This document shows, piece by piece, positions 34,137 to 43,000 of a stretch of 43,917 bases of DNA (within the stretch, counting starts at the first letter, position 1; each line of letters begins with the position of its first letter). The notes beneath the pieces were generated by a model. The model ran no database searches. It was given only the letters and a program-made list of their open reading frames with translations, and was not told the origin of the DNA. Source of the DNA: Bacteroidales bacterium (lineage in GTDB: Bacteria; Bacteroidota; Bacteroidia; Bacteroidales; P3); contig JAFVAM010000053.1 in NCBI GenBank assembly GCA_017480525.1, positions 1-43,917 on the forward strand, given 5' to 3'. Both the position numbers and the translations under genes were made by a program.

Positions 34137-36398
34137 TCAAAAGTCCCATTCATAGTCGTGCGATTCGCTCTGGATTTCCTGCTGGAACTTGGAGCAGTCG
34201 AGTTCTATAGGTATGTTGGGGCGCTCGAAGTCGCCACGGTAGAACTTGATTTTGGGATCCTTGTATATCTTCTCCATGTAGAGGCCGAAAATAGGCAATG
34301 CCATGGCGGCTCCCTGTCCAAAGGTCATGTTGCGGAAATGGATGGAGCGCAACTCGCCGCCCGTCCACACAGCGGTAGCCAGTTTGGGGGTGATGCCCAC
34401 AAACCAGCAGTCGGAGTTGTTTTGCGTGGTGCCCGTTTTGCCGGCGATGGCAGTGGAATACTGGTTGAGGTGGTACTTGTAGTTGAGCCTCACACCTGTG
34501 CCACTCTGGACAACGCCCTTCATTAGTTCTATCATCATGTAGGCCGTGGCTTCGTTGAGGGCCTCGCTGCGCTTGGCGGAGAAACGCTCGAGCACCATGC
34601 CCTTGCTGTCTTCGATGCGGGTGATGAAGATTGGCTCTACATATTCGCCTTTGTTGGCGAAGGTGGCCATTGCGCCGGCCATCTCGGCGACGGTGATTTC
34701 GGGGGTACCGACAGAAATGGCCGGCACAGCGTCGATGGGGCTGCGCACCCCCATCTTGCGGGCGATGTTGACCACCTGCTCCGGCGACCCCTGTTTCATG
34801 AGGTAGGCCGAGACCCAGTTGATGGAATGTGCCAAAGCCCACTTGAGGGTCACCATCTCGCCCTCGCGCTCGTGGCTGGAGTTGCCAGGACACCAGTCGG
34901 GCTGCCCTGGCAACTCGAAGCAGACCTCCGAGTTGGGCACTTCGGTGCATGGATACATGCCAAGGTCCTGCAGAGCCATCGTGTAGACAAAAGGTTTGAA
35001 AGTGGAACCTACCTGACGGTGGCTCTGCACATTGTCGTACTTGAAGAAGCGATAGTTGATGCCACCCACGTAGGCACGAACATATCCGGTGCCGGGTTCG
35101 ACAGACATCAGGCCTGCGTTGAGGAACTTCTTGCAATAGATGAGCGAATCCCAGGGCGACATGACGGTGTCCATGGTGCCTTGCCAAGAGAAGACGCGCA
35201 TCTTCACCTTCTCGTTGAAAGCCTCGCGTATCTCCTTTTGGTTGAGTCCGCTGGATTTGAGGGCGCGGTAGCGGTCGCTGTTTTTCATGGCCTGGGTGAG
35301 GAAACGCTCCTGTTGCTCGGCAGTGACATCGCAGAAGGGATTGCCCTTGCGGGCCTTGAGTTCGCGTTCGAAGGCGGGCTGTATCTCCTTGCTGAAATGC
35401 TCACGCACAGCCTGCTCGGCATAGCGCTGCATACGGCTGTCAATGGTGGTGTATACTTTCAGACCGTCCTTGTGAATATCATAGTATTCGCCGTTGGGCT
35501 TACGATGGTGCTTGCACCAGTCCTTCATATAGCTGCGGAGATATTCGCGCAAGTAGGGCGCCAGGCCATCGTTGTGGGTCTGGGGCGTGTAGTGCGACAT
35601 GTCGATGTCCTTCTCCTTGTAGATGGCCAGGCTGTCGTCGCTGAGGTAGCCGTAGTTGTTCATCTGTGCCAGCACCACGTTGCGGCGCTCCTTTGCGCGG
35701 TCGGGGTGCAGCACAGGGCTGTAGGCCGTCGGTGCCTTGAGGAGTCCCACGAGGATGGCCGCCTCGTCCACATCGAGTTCGGCAGGGCTCTTGTCGAAGA
35801 AGGTCTTCGAGGCCGTTTTGATGCCCAAGGCATTGCTGCCGAAGTCTACGGTGTTGAGATACATGGTGATGATTTCCTGCTTGGAGTAGTTGTGCTCCAG
35901 CTTGACGGCCACCACCCACTCGCTGAGTTTTGAGAACACCGTGCCGCGGCTGGCGTTGGTCTCGCGCATCTTGTATAGGTTTTTGGCCAGTTGCTGGGTG
36001 ATGGTGCTGCCACCGCCAGAGGAGCCGTGGCGACCGAGCACTGTCTTGAAGAGCACACGGAAGAGGCTGCGAGCGTCGATGCCGGAGTGGGAATAGAAAC
36101 GCGCGTCCTCCGTGGCGATGAGGGCGTCCACAAGGTTGTGCGACAACTGGTCGTAGGTGACATTGGAGCGGTTCTCAAAACCTATGTAGCCAAGCACCTC
36201 GCCATCGTCGCTGACAATCTCCGAGGCTTGCAGGCTGTGGGGATTCTCTATCTCCTCAAACTGGGGCATGTCGCCTATCCAGCCTATGGAGAGGAAGAAG
36301 AAAAAGAGGAACACCACGACCCAAAGACCGCCAAAGGTCCACCACATGTATTTGACGTATTTCGGGCGTCCGCCCTGTTGCGGGGTTATCTTGCTCAT
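34137..36398 (-). CDS. Class A penicillin-binding protein (PBP1A-like)
   Basis: The 753-residue bifunctional enzyme polymerises and cross-links peptidoglycan in the periplasm. One membrane helix lies at about 19-39. The glycosyltransferase domain has catalytic Glu97 (IATEDARFYSHSGID) and GGGSTITQQLAKNLY at about 128-142. The transpeptidase domain has SxxK at Ser465 (GSTFKPF), SxN at 525-527 (SIN) and KTGT at 654-657. It is the last gene of a minus-strand run, 16 bases after gldH. All catalytic motifs are intact. Confidence 0.94.
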   Translation of the reverse strand: MSKITPQQGGRPKYVKYMWWTFGGLWVVVFLFFFFLSIGWIGDMPQFEEIENPHSLQASEIVSDDGEVLGYIGFENRSNVTYDQLSHNLVDALIATEDARFYSHSGIDARSLFRVLFKTVLGRHGSSGGGSTITQQLAKNLYKMRETNASRGTVFSKLSEWVVAVKLEHNYSKQEIITMYLNTVDFGSNALGIKTASKTFFDKSPAELDVDEAAILVGLLKAPTAYSPVLHPDRAKERRNVVLAQMNNYGYLSDDSLAIYKEKDIDMSHYTPQTHNDGLAPYLREYLRSYMKDWCKHHRKPNGEYYDIHKDGLKVYTTIDSRMQRYAEQAVREHFSKEIQPAFERELKARKGNPFCDVTAEQQERFLTQAMKNSDRYRALKSSGLNQKEIREAFNEKVKMRVFSWQGTMDTVMSPWDSLIYCKKFLNAGLMSVEPGTGYVRAYVGGINYRFFKYDNVQSHRQVGSTFKPFVYTMALQDLGMYPCTEVPNSEVCFELPGQPDWCPGNSSHEREGEMVTLKWALAHSINWVSAYLMKQGSPEQVVNIARKMGVRSPIDAVPAISVGTPEITVAEMAGAMATFANKGEYVEPIFITRIEDSKGMVLERFSAKRSEALNEATAYMMIELMKGVVQSGTGVRLNYKYHLNQYSTAIAGKTGTTQNNSDCWFVGITPKLATAVWTGGELRSIHFRNMTFGQGAAMALPIFGLYMEKIYKDPKIKFYRGDFERPNIPIELDCSKFQQEIQSESHDYEWDF

Positions 36399-36414
36399 GA
36401 CCTTTTTTTGTGTT

Positions 36415-36888
36415 CTAATTCATATTGCTGTATTCAACCCTGAAGCCAATATGCGAGAGGCCTGCTATGGCACTGTCGCGCATACCATTGGTGACGGCGA
36501 AATGGTAGCGTCCTTCCATAGGGAAACGTGCGTTGCGGCGGAAGTAGTAGCGGGTGTCCACATAGCGCCCGGAGGATTTGCCCAGCCACTGCCCGGCGGG
36601 ATCGGCCAGGGGGTACTCCATCGTGTCGCGCGCCATACTGCCGTCGGGGAAGGTGGTGTTGATGAAGAGGAAAGTGTTGCTGTAAGGATAGCTCGTCAGG
36701 TTGCGCACCTCAACGAGAAAGTTGAATATCAAGTTGGTGTCATTCACGTCAACATCGAAGTGTACGCTGTCTGCCGGCAGCCATCCCTTTTCGTCCACGT
36801 CGGCATATTCGGCATAGTACACCGTGCCGTCGCAGGCGGCGAGCAACCAAGCTAAGGGCAGGAGGAGGAAAAGGTGTCGTTTCTTCAT
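36415..36888 (-). CDS. gldH: Gliding motility lipoprotein GldH
   Basis: GldH is an outer-membrane-associated lipoprotein needed for gliding in Flavobacterium; it also occurs in non-gliding Bacteroidales, where its role is unclear. The 157-residue protein has a lipobox LLAAC with lipidated Cys19. The conserved body contains VYYAEYADVDEKGWLPADSV, NLTSYPYSNTFLFI, TMEYPLADPAGQWLG and a DTRYYFRRNARFP strand. It sits between ricT and the class A PBP, an order I recall from many Bacteroidota. Confidence 0.88.
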   Translation of the reverse strand: MKKRHLFLLLPLAWLLAACDGTVYYAEYADVDEKGWLPADSVHFDVDVNDTNLIFNFLVEVRNLTSYPYSNTFLFINTTFPDGSMARDTMEYPLADPAGQWLGKSSGRYVDTRYYFRRNARFPMEGRYHFAVTNGMRDSAIAGLSHIGFRVEYSNMN

Positions 36889-36912
36889 GGCGATTGGGTT
36901 GTTTTGGATGGT

Positions 36913-38559
36913 TTATCCGCGACGGTCGCGATTTCCGGAGCCGCTGCTGCGGCGGGGCTGGTCGCCACTGTTGTTGCGGGGCTTGTTGTTGCGGTGTTCG
37001 CGCTGCTGGCGGGGCTGCGGGTCGACGCCTGTAGGCTGCTGTCCGTCGTGGGGTTGGCGTTCCTTGCGGTCGCCGCGACCTGCTGCGGGGCGGTTGTTGC
37101 GGCCGCGGTCGTTGCGCTGGCGGTCGCCGCCGCGCTGACGCTCGCCGCCCTTGCGTTCCTGCTCGTCGCCCACCACACCGTTGCCGCCTTCAGCCAGTCG
37201 CTGTATCTCACGCTCCACCTCTTCGTTGGTACTCTCCTGTGCCAAGGCACTGGTCGACATAAGTTCCACCTGATAGTCCTCCAAGCGTTCGGGATATTCC
37301 TGACGGCGGTTCATCTCGATGATGGCCTTCACATCCTCGGCCTTGACAGCGATGAGGTCGTTCTCTCCCTCGTAGACATACCACATCACGCCGCGAAAGA
37401 CATCGGTCTTCTTGTAGAGAGCGAGACCCTTCTTGAAGCGAATGGCCTGGTTGGCAGGCGGGAATTTCTTCAGGGCGTCAGCGTAGACCTCATACTCGAA
37501 GTTGAGACAGCACTTGAGCTTCCCACACTGGCCCGCAAGCTTCTGCGGGTTGGGCAGGATTTGCTGTGTCTTGGCCGAGGAGGTGGTGACGCTCTTGAAG
37601 GTCGTCAGCCACGTGGAGCAGCAGAGTTCGCGGCCGCAGGTTCCTATGCCTCCCACCTTGCCGGCCTCCTGGCGTACACCGATCTGCTTCATCTCGATGC
37701 GAACGTGGAACTCGTCGGCCAGCACCTTGATGAGTACACGGAAGTCCACGCGCTCGTCGGCGGTATAGTAGAAGATAGCTTTCGAATGGTCGCCTTGGAA
37801 CTCCACGTCGTTGACCTTCATGTCCAGTCCCAGGTCGGCCACGATGCGGCGGGTGCGCAGCAGGGCGGAGCGTTCCTCCTTGAGGGTATCGGCCCAGCGG
37901 TCGATGTCGGCCTCCTTGGCGCGACGGAAGAGCTTACGGATGCTCTCACTTTCGGGGTTGATGCGATGTTTGCGCATCTGCAGGCGGCAGAGTTCGCCGG
38001 TGAGACACACGATGCCCACGTCGTGGCCCGGCTGTCCTTCCACGGCCACAATGTCGCCCTCTGTCACCTCCAGCCCGTCGGGCAGGCGGTAAAAATCCTT
38101 ATGATTGTTCTTGAAGCGCACCTCCACGCAGTCGAAAGGACGGTCGGTGGGCTGGCGGATGCCTGCCATCCAATTGGTCGATGTCACCTTCGAGCAGCTC
38201 TGACGCTCGCAGGCTCCGACAGGCTTGTAGCACTCCGGCTTGTGGTTGCAGCCGCGACTGAGGAACGCCGGCTCATCGTATTTCACCCACGGGATATCGG
38301 GATCGGGTTCCAGATAGGGGTCCAGCTGGCTCTCCTCGCTGTGGTATTCCTCCACCTCGGGATTTTCTTTCTCTATGTTTTTCTTCTCCTGCTGGGCCTT
38401 GCGGCGGTCTTTCATGAAGTTGGCCAGGTCTTCCGCCGTGGCCACAGTCTCTTCGTCGTCGATTACGATGTCGGCGGGCAACGTCGGATCCGCCGTCTGC
38501 GGGGCGGCACTCTCGGCGGCGGCTATCTCTTTCTTTTTCTTATCTTTGTTTTCTTCCAT
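36913..38559 (-). CDS. PSP1 domain protein, RicT (YaaT)-like, with Arg/Gly/Asn-rich tail
   Basis: The 548-residue protein has a charged, low-complexity N-terminus (1-~85) and a PSP1/RicT core. Conserved elements are CVEVRFKNNHKDFY, VEGQPGHDVGIVCLTGEL, KAIFYYTADERVDFRVLIKV, MKQIGVRQEAGKVGGIGTCG followed by RELCCSTWL, and PQKLAGQCGKLKCCLNFEYE. In Bacillus RicT joins RicA and RicF in an iron-sulfur complex that affects RNA processing; the cysteines here are compatible with a cluster. After about residue 450 comes a tail rich in Arg, Gly, Asn and Gln that resembles RNA-binding RGG tails. It lies between holB and gldH, probably in one operon. Confidence 0.86.
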   Translation of the reverse strand: MEENKDKKKKEIAAAESAAPQTADPTLPADIVIDDEETVATAEDLANFMKDRRKAQQEKKNIEKENPEVEEYHSEESQLDPYLEPDPDIPWVKYDEPAFLSRGCNHKPECYKPVGACERQSCSKVTSTNWMAGIRQPTDRPFDCVEVRFKNNHKDFYRLPDGLEVTEGDIVAVEGQPGHDVGIVCLTGELCRLQMRKHRINPESESIRKLFRRAKEADIDRWADTLKEERSALLRTRRIVADLGLDMKVNDVEFQGDHSKAIFYYTADERVDFRVLIKVLADEFHVRIEMKQIGVRQEAGKVGGIGTCGRELCCSTWLTTFKSVTTSSAKTQQILPNPQKLAGQCGKLKCCLNFEYEVYADALKKFPPANQAIRFKKGLALYKKTDVFRGVMWYVYEGENDLIAVKAEDVKAIIEMNRRQEYPERLEDYQVELMSTSALAQESTNEEVEREIQRLAEGGNGVVGDEQERKGGERQRGGDRQRNDRGRNNRPAAGRGDRKERQPHDGQQPTGVDPQPRQQREHRNNKPRNNSGDQPRRSSGSGNRDRRG

Positions 38560-38602
38560 AAATGTTCATTTTTACTTTAAACCCACTTATACCTCAAAAC
38601 TT

Positions 38603-39649
38603 TCATCTCTTCTTCAGCGCCTTGCTCATACAGAAGGAGAGTTCCATGAGGGCTATCTTGGCGTAGGCGTTGCGTTCAATGGCGAAGAGTGCGTCGTCGA
38701 AAGCAGCCTCGATAAGTTCTATATTGTTGACAGTAATCATCTTGGGGAACTGAGCGTCGAACTTCTCGTCGCCGGACCCTATGGAGCAGGCGATACCTGC
38801 GGCACTGTTGAGGAAGCAGTCGCGCATCACCTTCTCGGCATAGAGCAGGAACCGTTTCAGCTGCTCGCGGTTGAGGGAGGCTATCTTGTCCACCTGTCCC
38901 GACAGTTCTTTCATCTTCAGTTTGAAGAGCATGCGTAGCCATCCCACCAGCAGCGCGGCATATTCGGGATTGGCCTCGTCGGCCCGCGGGCCCACACCTG
39001 CCTTGATGCGCAGCGTCTGCACACGACTCCTGATGGTCGGCAAGAGTTGCTCGTCGCTGTCGTCCACCATGAGGATAAGCGTCTGCGGAAGGGGTTCCTC
39101 GAGGGTCTTCAGCAGCTCGTTGGAGGCTTCGCGTTTCATGTGCGATGGCTTCCACACCACCACCATGCGCCAACCGCCCTCGTAGGGCTTCATGTTCAGC
39201 ACCTCCACGAGGTGTGCCGCGTCAAGCTCGCGGATGAGGGAGGTCTTCACATCGCCCGACAGGCTCTCGTTGAAGTCGTGCAATGTACCGAGGGCCCGAC
39301 TCTTCTTCATGAAGTCGTAGAAGTCGCCCATATAGTCCTCGGCGCTGACACTCGTCGACCCATTGGGGGGATTGGGGAAGAGGAAATGCAGGTCGGGGTG
39401 CATCAGCTGGCTGATTTTCTTGCAGCTGGGGCATTCGCCGCAGGAGTCGGCGCGCAACGCCCCGCCATCGTAGTGCTGGCGGTGTTCGCAGCAGAGATAC
39501 TGCATATAGGCCCAGGCTATCTGCAGACTCCCGTCTCGCTCGTCGCCGAGGATGAGCTGCGCATGACTCACGCGCCCGCTATCGATTGTGGCAGTGATGC
39601 GATTGGCTATATCTGTTTGTCCGACAATGTCTTTAAACTGCATACTCAT
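38603..39649 (-). CDS. holB: DNA polymerase III delta' subunit
   Basis: Delta' is a non-hydrolysing part of the clamp loader that places the sliding clamp on DNA. The 348-residue protein begins MQFKDIVGQTDIANRI and has a degenerate P-loop (LILGDERDGSLQIA, lacking the GKT core). The zinc-module cysteines are in DSCGECPSCKKI. Further core elements are MVVVWKPSHMKREASNELLK-TLEEP and the SRV(Q) arginine-finger region IRSRVQTLRI. This pattern is typical of HolB. A second in-frame ATG lies at 39643. It heads the minus-strand run with ricT, gldH and the PBP. Confidence 0.9.
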   Translation of the reverse strand: MSMQFKDIVGQTDIANRITATIDSGRVSHAQLILGDERDGSLQIAWAYMQYLCCEHRQHYDGGALRADSCGECPSCKKISQLMHPDLHFLFPNPPNGSTSVSAEDYMGDFYDFMKKSRALGTLHDFNESLSGDVKTSLIRELDAAHLVEVLNMKPYEGGWRMVVVWKPSHMKREASNELLKTLEEPLPQTLILMVDDSDEQLLPTIRSRVQTLRIKAGVGPRADEANPEYAALLVGWLRMLFKLKMKELSGQVDKIASLNREQLKRFLLYAEKVMRDCFLNSAAGIACSIGSGDEKFDAQFPKMITVNNIELIEAAFDDALFAIERNAYAKIALMELSFCMSKALKKR

Positions 39650-39663
39650 TCACTTTAAACTTG

Positions 39664-39671
39664 CAAATATA
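39664..39671 (-). promoter_or_regulatory. -7 element upstream of holB
   Basis: TATATTTG on the minus strand matches TAnnTTTG, 14 bases upstream of the holB start, so the leader would be very short. No clear -33 element. Confidence 0.6.
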
Positions 39672-39936
39672 CACATTTTTTTTATTTTAATAAAGAAAAA
39701 CATATAAAGACAATTAAAAAAAAACATTCCCCGTCTCTACCCACGCCCCTCCTCCACAATGTCTTTTCGCTTTCATTCTGAAAAAAACTGACAATTTATA
39801 TTCCAAATAACGACAAGGATGTGTGGACAGGGCGAGGATTTCTCTCCGTGTTGCAAACCTTGTGCAGTACTGGGCAAAAATGTGCCACGACCTTTTATTG
39901 CATCGAAAAAAAAAGTTATCATGTAAAAAAAAAGCG

Positions 39937-39944
39937 TATTTTTG
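39937..39944 (+). promoter_or_regulatory. -7 element of the Fn3 repeat protein gene
   Basis: TATTTTTG fits TAnnTTTG. The start codon is 98 bases downstream, so the leader is longer than at other promoters here; it is A-rich and contains no clear structure. Confidence 0.65.
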
Positions 39945-40042
39945 ACCACTGAACCCATGCAAGATAAACTTTATCAACAAACTGATTTAATGAATAATAG
40001 CAACAACACATAGTAAATCTAAAACCTAAAAAAAAACATCTA

Positions 40043-43000
40043 ATGAAGAAAAAATTAAGATTTTTTGCTCTGCTCGCGGTGCTGATGGTACCCTGGGCGG
40101 CGAGAGCAGATGAGTTGACGGTTTGCACCAACACAACCTCTGACACAACGTACAAGCTCCCCATCTATGGTGCCTATTGCGACTATGGACACACCACGGA
40201 GAGCGTTTATCCCTCGCGGATGCTCAATGCATTAAGTGGGGGTACCATTACATCCCTCACCTATTATGCGGCCACCACACACGCGAATGTCAGTTGGTCG
40301 GGTACCTCATTCCGTGTCTACCTTGAGGAGGTGGACGACACCGTCTACTCCGAGAGCAACGGCCCGTGGAAAAAGACCTCCGCCGCCACCCTCGTCTACG
40401 AGGGGCCGTTGGCCGTAGTCAACCAGACACTGGAAATCCCACTCGACGATCCCTACACCTACGATGGCGGACATCTGCTTGTGCACATAGAGAACAATGG
40501 CGGTGCCCAGTGGGCACATGCCTATTTCCGCAAAGCCAGCACCACCCACCGATCCTCCGCATATAGGACCGAATATGGCACCCCTGCCTGGCCCACCAAC
40601 GCTACATTCAGTTCATCTGAGACCGACCTGCCAATGTGCACGTTCACCTACTCCAGCGGTGACGCTTCCGTCTGCCGCGTCCCGAACGACCTCAGGGTGA
40701 GCGAAATCTCGGCCAACAATGCCACCTTCAGCTGGGTGGCCCGCAACGAAGAATCCGAATGGATTGTCTACCTCAACGGCGAGGAGTACACCTCCACCAG
40801 CGACACATTCTACACCTTCAACACCCTTAACGCCATGACCGTCTACACGGTCGGCGTACGCTCTGTCTGTGGGGCGGGCGACACCTCGCGCATGGCCACC
40901 GCCATGTTCCAGACCCCCTGCGCAGCCATCACCACCCTGCCCTACACCTGCGACTTTGAGGCCGCCAACACGGGAAGCTCCCCCCTGCCTTCCTGTTGGA
41001 CCCGTGGTGCCACCTCCGCCAGCAACCCCTACGTTATAAATAACAGTGGCAATGCCCACAACTCCAATCGATTTCTTTATATCTACGGCAACTGTATCAT
41101 CGCCGCCCTACCCGTCTTCGACACCACCGAAATCAACCTTGCGGAGACGCAATTGACGTTTTATGGCAAGAACGGCGGCGGTTCGGTCGATGTGCAGGTG
41201 GGTGCAATGAACGATCCGCTCGACAACAGCACCTTCCACCTGCTGGGCACCTTGACCCTTACCAACTCGCAGGCACACGAATTCTATGAGTTGCCGCTCC
41301 TTGGCTATCAAGAGGGCATGGGTGCCTATATCGCACTGCGCGGCACAACCACCTCAAACGCCTACATCGACGACATCACCATCGAACCTGTCCCCGCCTG
41401 TTCGCGCCCCATAGTGGGAACAAGCACGGTGCTTGCCGACGAGGCCACCATCACATGGAGTTCTACGGGTACAAACTTCGCGGTCTACTACAAGAAGTCC
41501 AGCGATGCCTCCTACACCGAGCTGGACAACTTTGAGTCTACCGGCGACAACAACTATTCAGCCACACTCGAAGAACTCACTCCCTCCACAAACTACACCT
41601 TCTATGTGGTGGCTTTGTGCGACGATGATGCGACGCCACGCAGTGTCGATGCCTCCTTCACCACCTCCTGCGCTATGTTCAGTGCGGAGAACGATATGCC
41701 CCTCTATTTCGACTTCGAGGACATGCCTGCCGGCGCATCCTTCAGCCGTCCCTGCTGGAACCGTGTGAGCTTCGCCAGCAGCTACTCCACTTGGCCTCAG
41801 TCCTACAGCCAGACTGGTCCCGGAGGAGTGGGACAGCGCGCCGTTTACTTCTACACCGATGCCAATGCCTACCAGTATATCGTCATGCCTCCCATCGACG
41901 ACCTCAGCAACTTGATGGTTTCCTTCAGCATGCGATACATCAGTTCCGGAGTGGGTATCACTGTCGGCGTGATGACTGATGCCAACGACACGGCCACCTT
42001 TACCCCCGTACGCTCGTTCCTCCCCTCGTCCACCAACAGCAGCACTTGGGACGACTGCGAGACAGTCCTTTCACAGTATGAAGGAGAAGGCCACTTCATC
42101 GCCTTCCGTATCATTCCGCCCACCGGCACCTCCGGTGGCGTGATGATGGATAATATCCATGTCGATATAGCCCCCTCCTGCATGCGTCCGGAGGTCATTT
42201 CCGTCAGCAATGTCTCAGCCTACAGCGGCCAGCTGCACATTGTCGATGTGAGCGAGGGCGGCAACTACTTGGTGGAACTTGTCCACGGAAACGACACCAC
42301 CACCTTCAGCACGAGCGACACCATGGTCTCCCTCACCGAACTGGTACCCTCAACCTCCTATACCGTCCATGTATACAAAATTTGCCCCGACGGCGACACC
42401 ACCACCCGCAGCACCAATGCCGCGTTCCAGACGCCCTGCGTGGCTGTACCCATCCCCTGGGAAGAAAACTTCAACAGCCTTCCGCAGTCTAACGAGGTCA
42501 GAAACCTCCTCTGCTGGGGATACTACAATGCCAGCTGGTCCAACGTCATGTCCGGCAACGGCATGGGCGACCTCTCCACCTCGTACAAACACATCAAATA
42601 CGGCAGCAGCGAAGGCATGGACGGCAGCAACCATATCGTGCTCAACATCTATTCCACCGGAACATATCCATGGTTCGTCACCCCGCAGATTGACCTTTCC
42701 AGCGACGCAGCCTTGAGCTTTGACCTGGCCCTCAACAAATGGGGTACAACTCAGGCTCCGGCCGGCGACCTCTCCGACGACCGATTCATAGTGGCCGTCA
42801 CCACCGACGGAGGAACCACCTGGACCCCCTTGGCCATGTGGGGAAGCGATTCCACACGCGACAACTATGTCTACGGCAACATCTCCTCCACCAGCGAGAA
42901 TATTGTCCTCCCCCTCACTCAGTTCGTCGGCGACACCATCCGCATCGGTTTCTATGGCGAGAGCACTGTCAGCGGCGACGACAACTCGATCCGCATCGAC

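Larger units (their letters stand above)
39650..40042. other. Divergent intergenic region with promoters on both strands
   Basis: The region is A/T-rich, with long A and T runs. It holds -7 elements for holB (minus, 39664-39671) and for the Fn3 protein gene (plus, 39937-39944). The middle (39720-39900) shows nothing I recognise; no RNA gene is apparent. Confidence 0.55.

Noticed and set aside
38675..38720. Possible ATP-binding loss in holB as a damaged gene
   Set aside because: Delta' subunits normally have a degenerate P-loop, so the missing GKT is expected and not a sign of decay.
39990..40013. A seven-codon upstream frame (MNNSNNT) before the giant Fn3 gene
   Set aside because: Such short frames arise by chance in A-rich leaders; there is no sign of attenuation structure.
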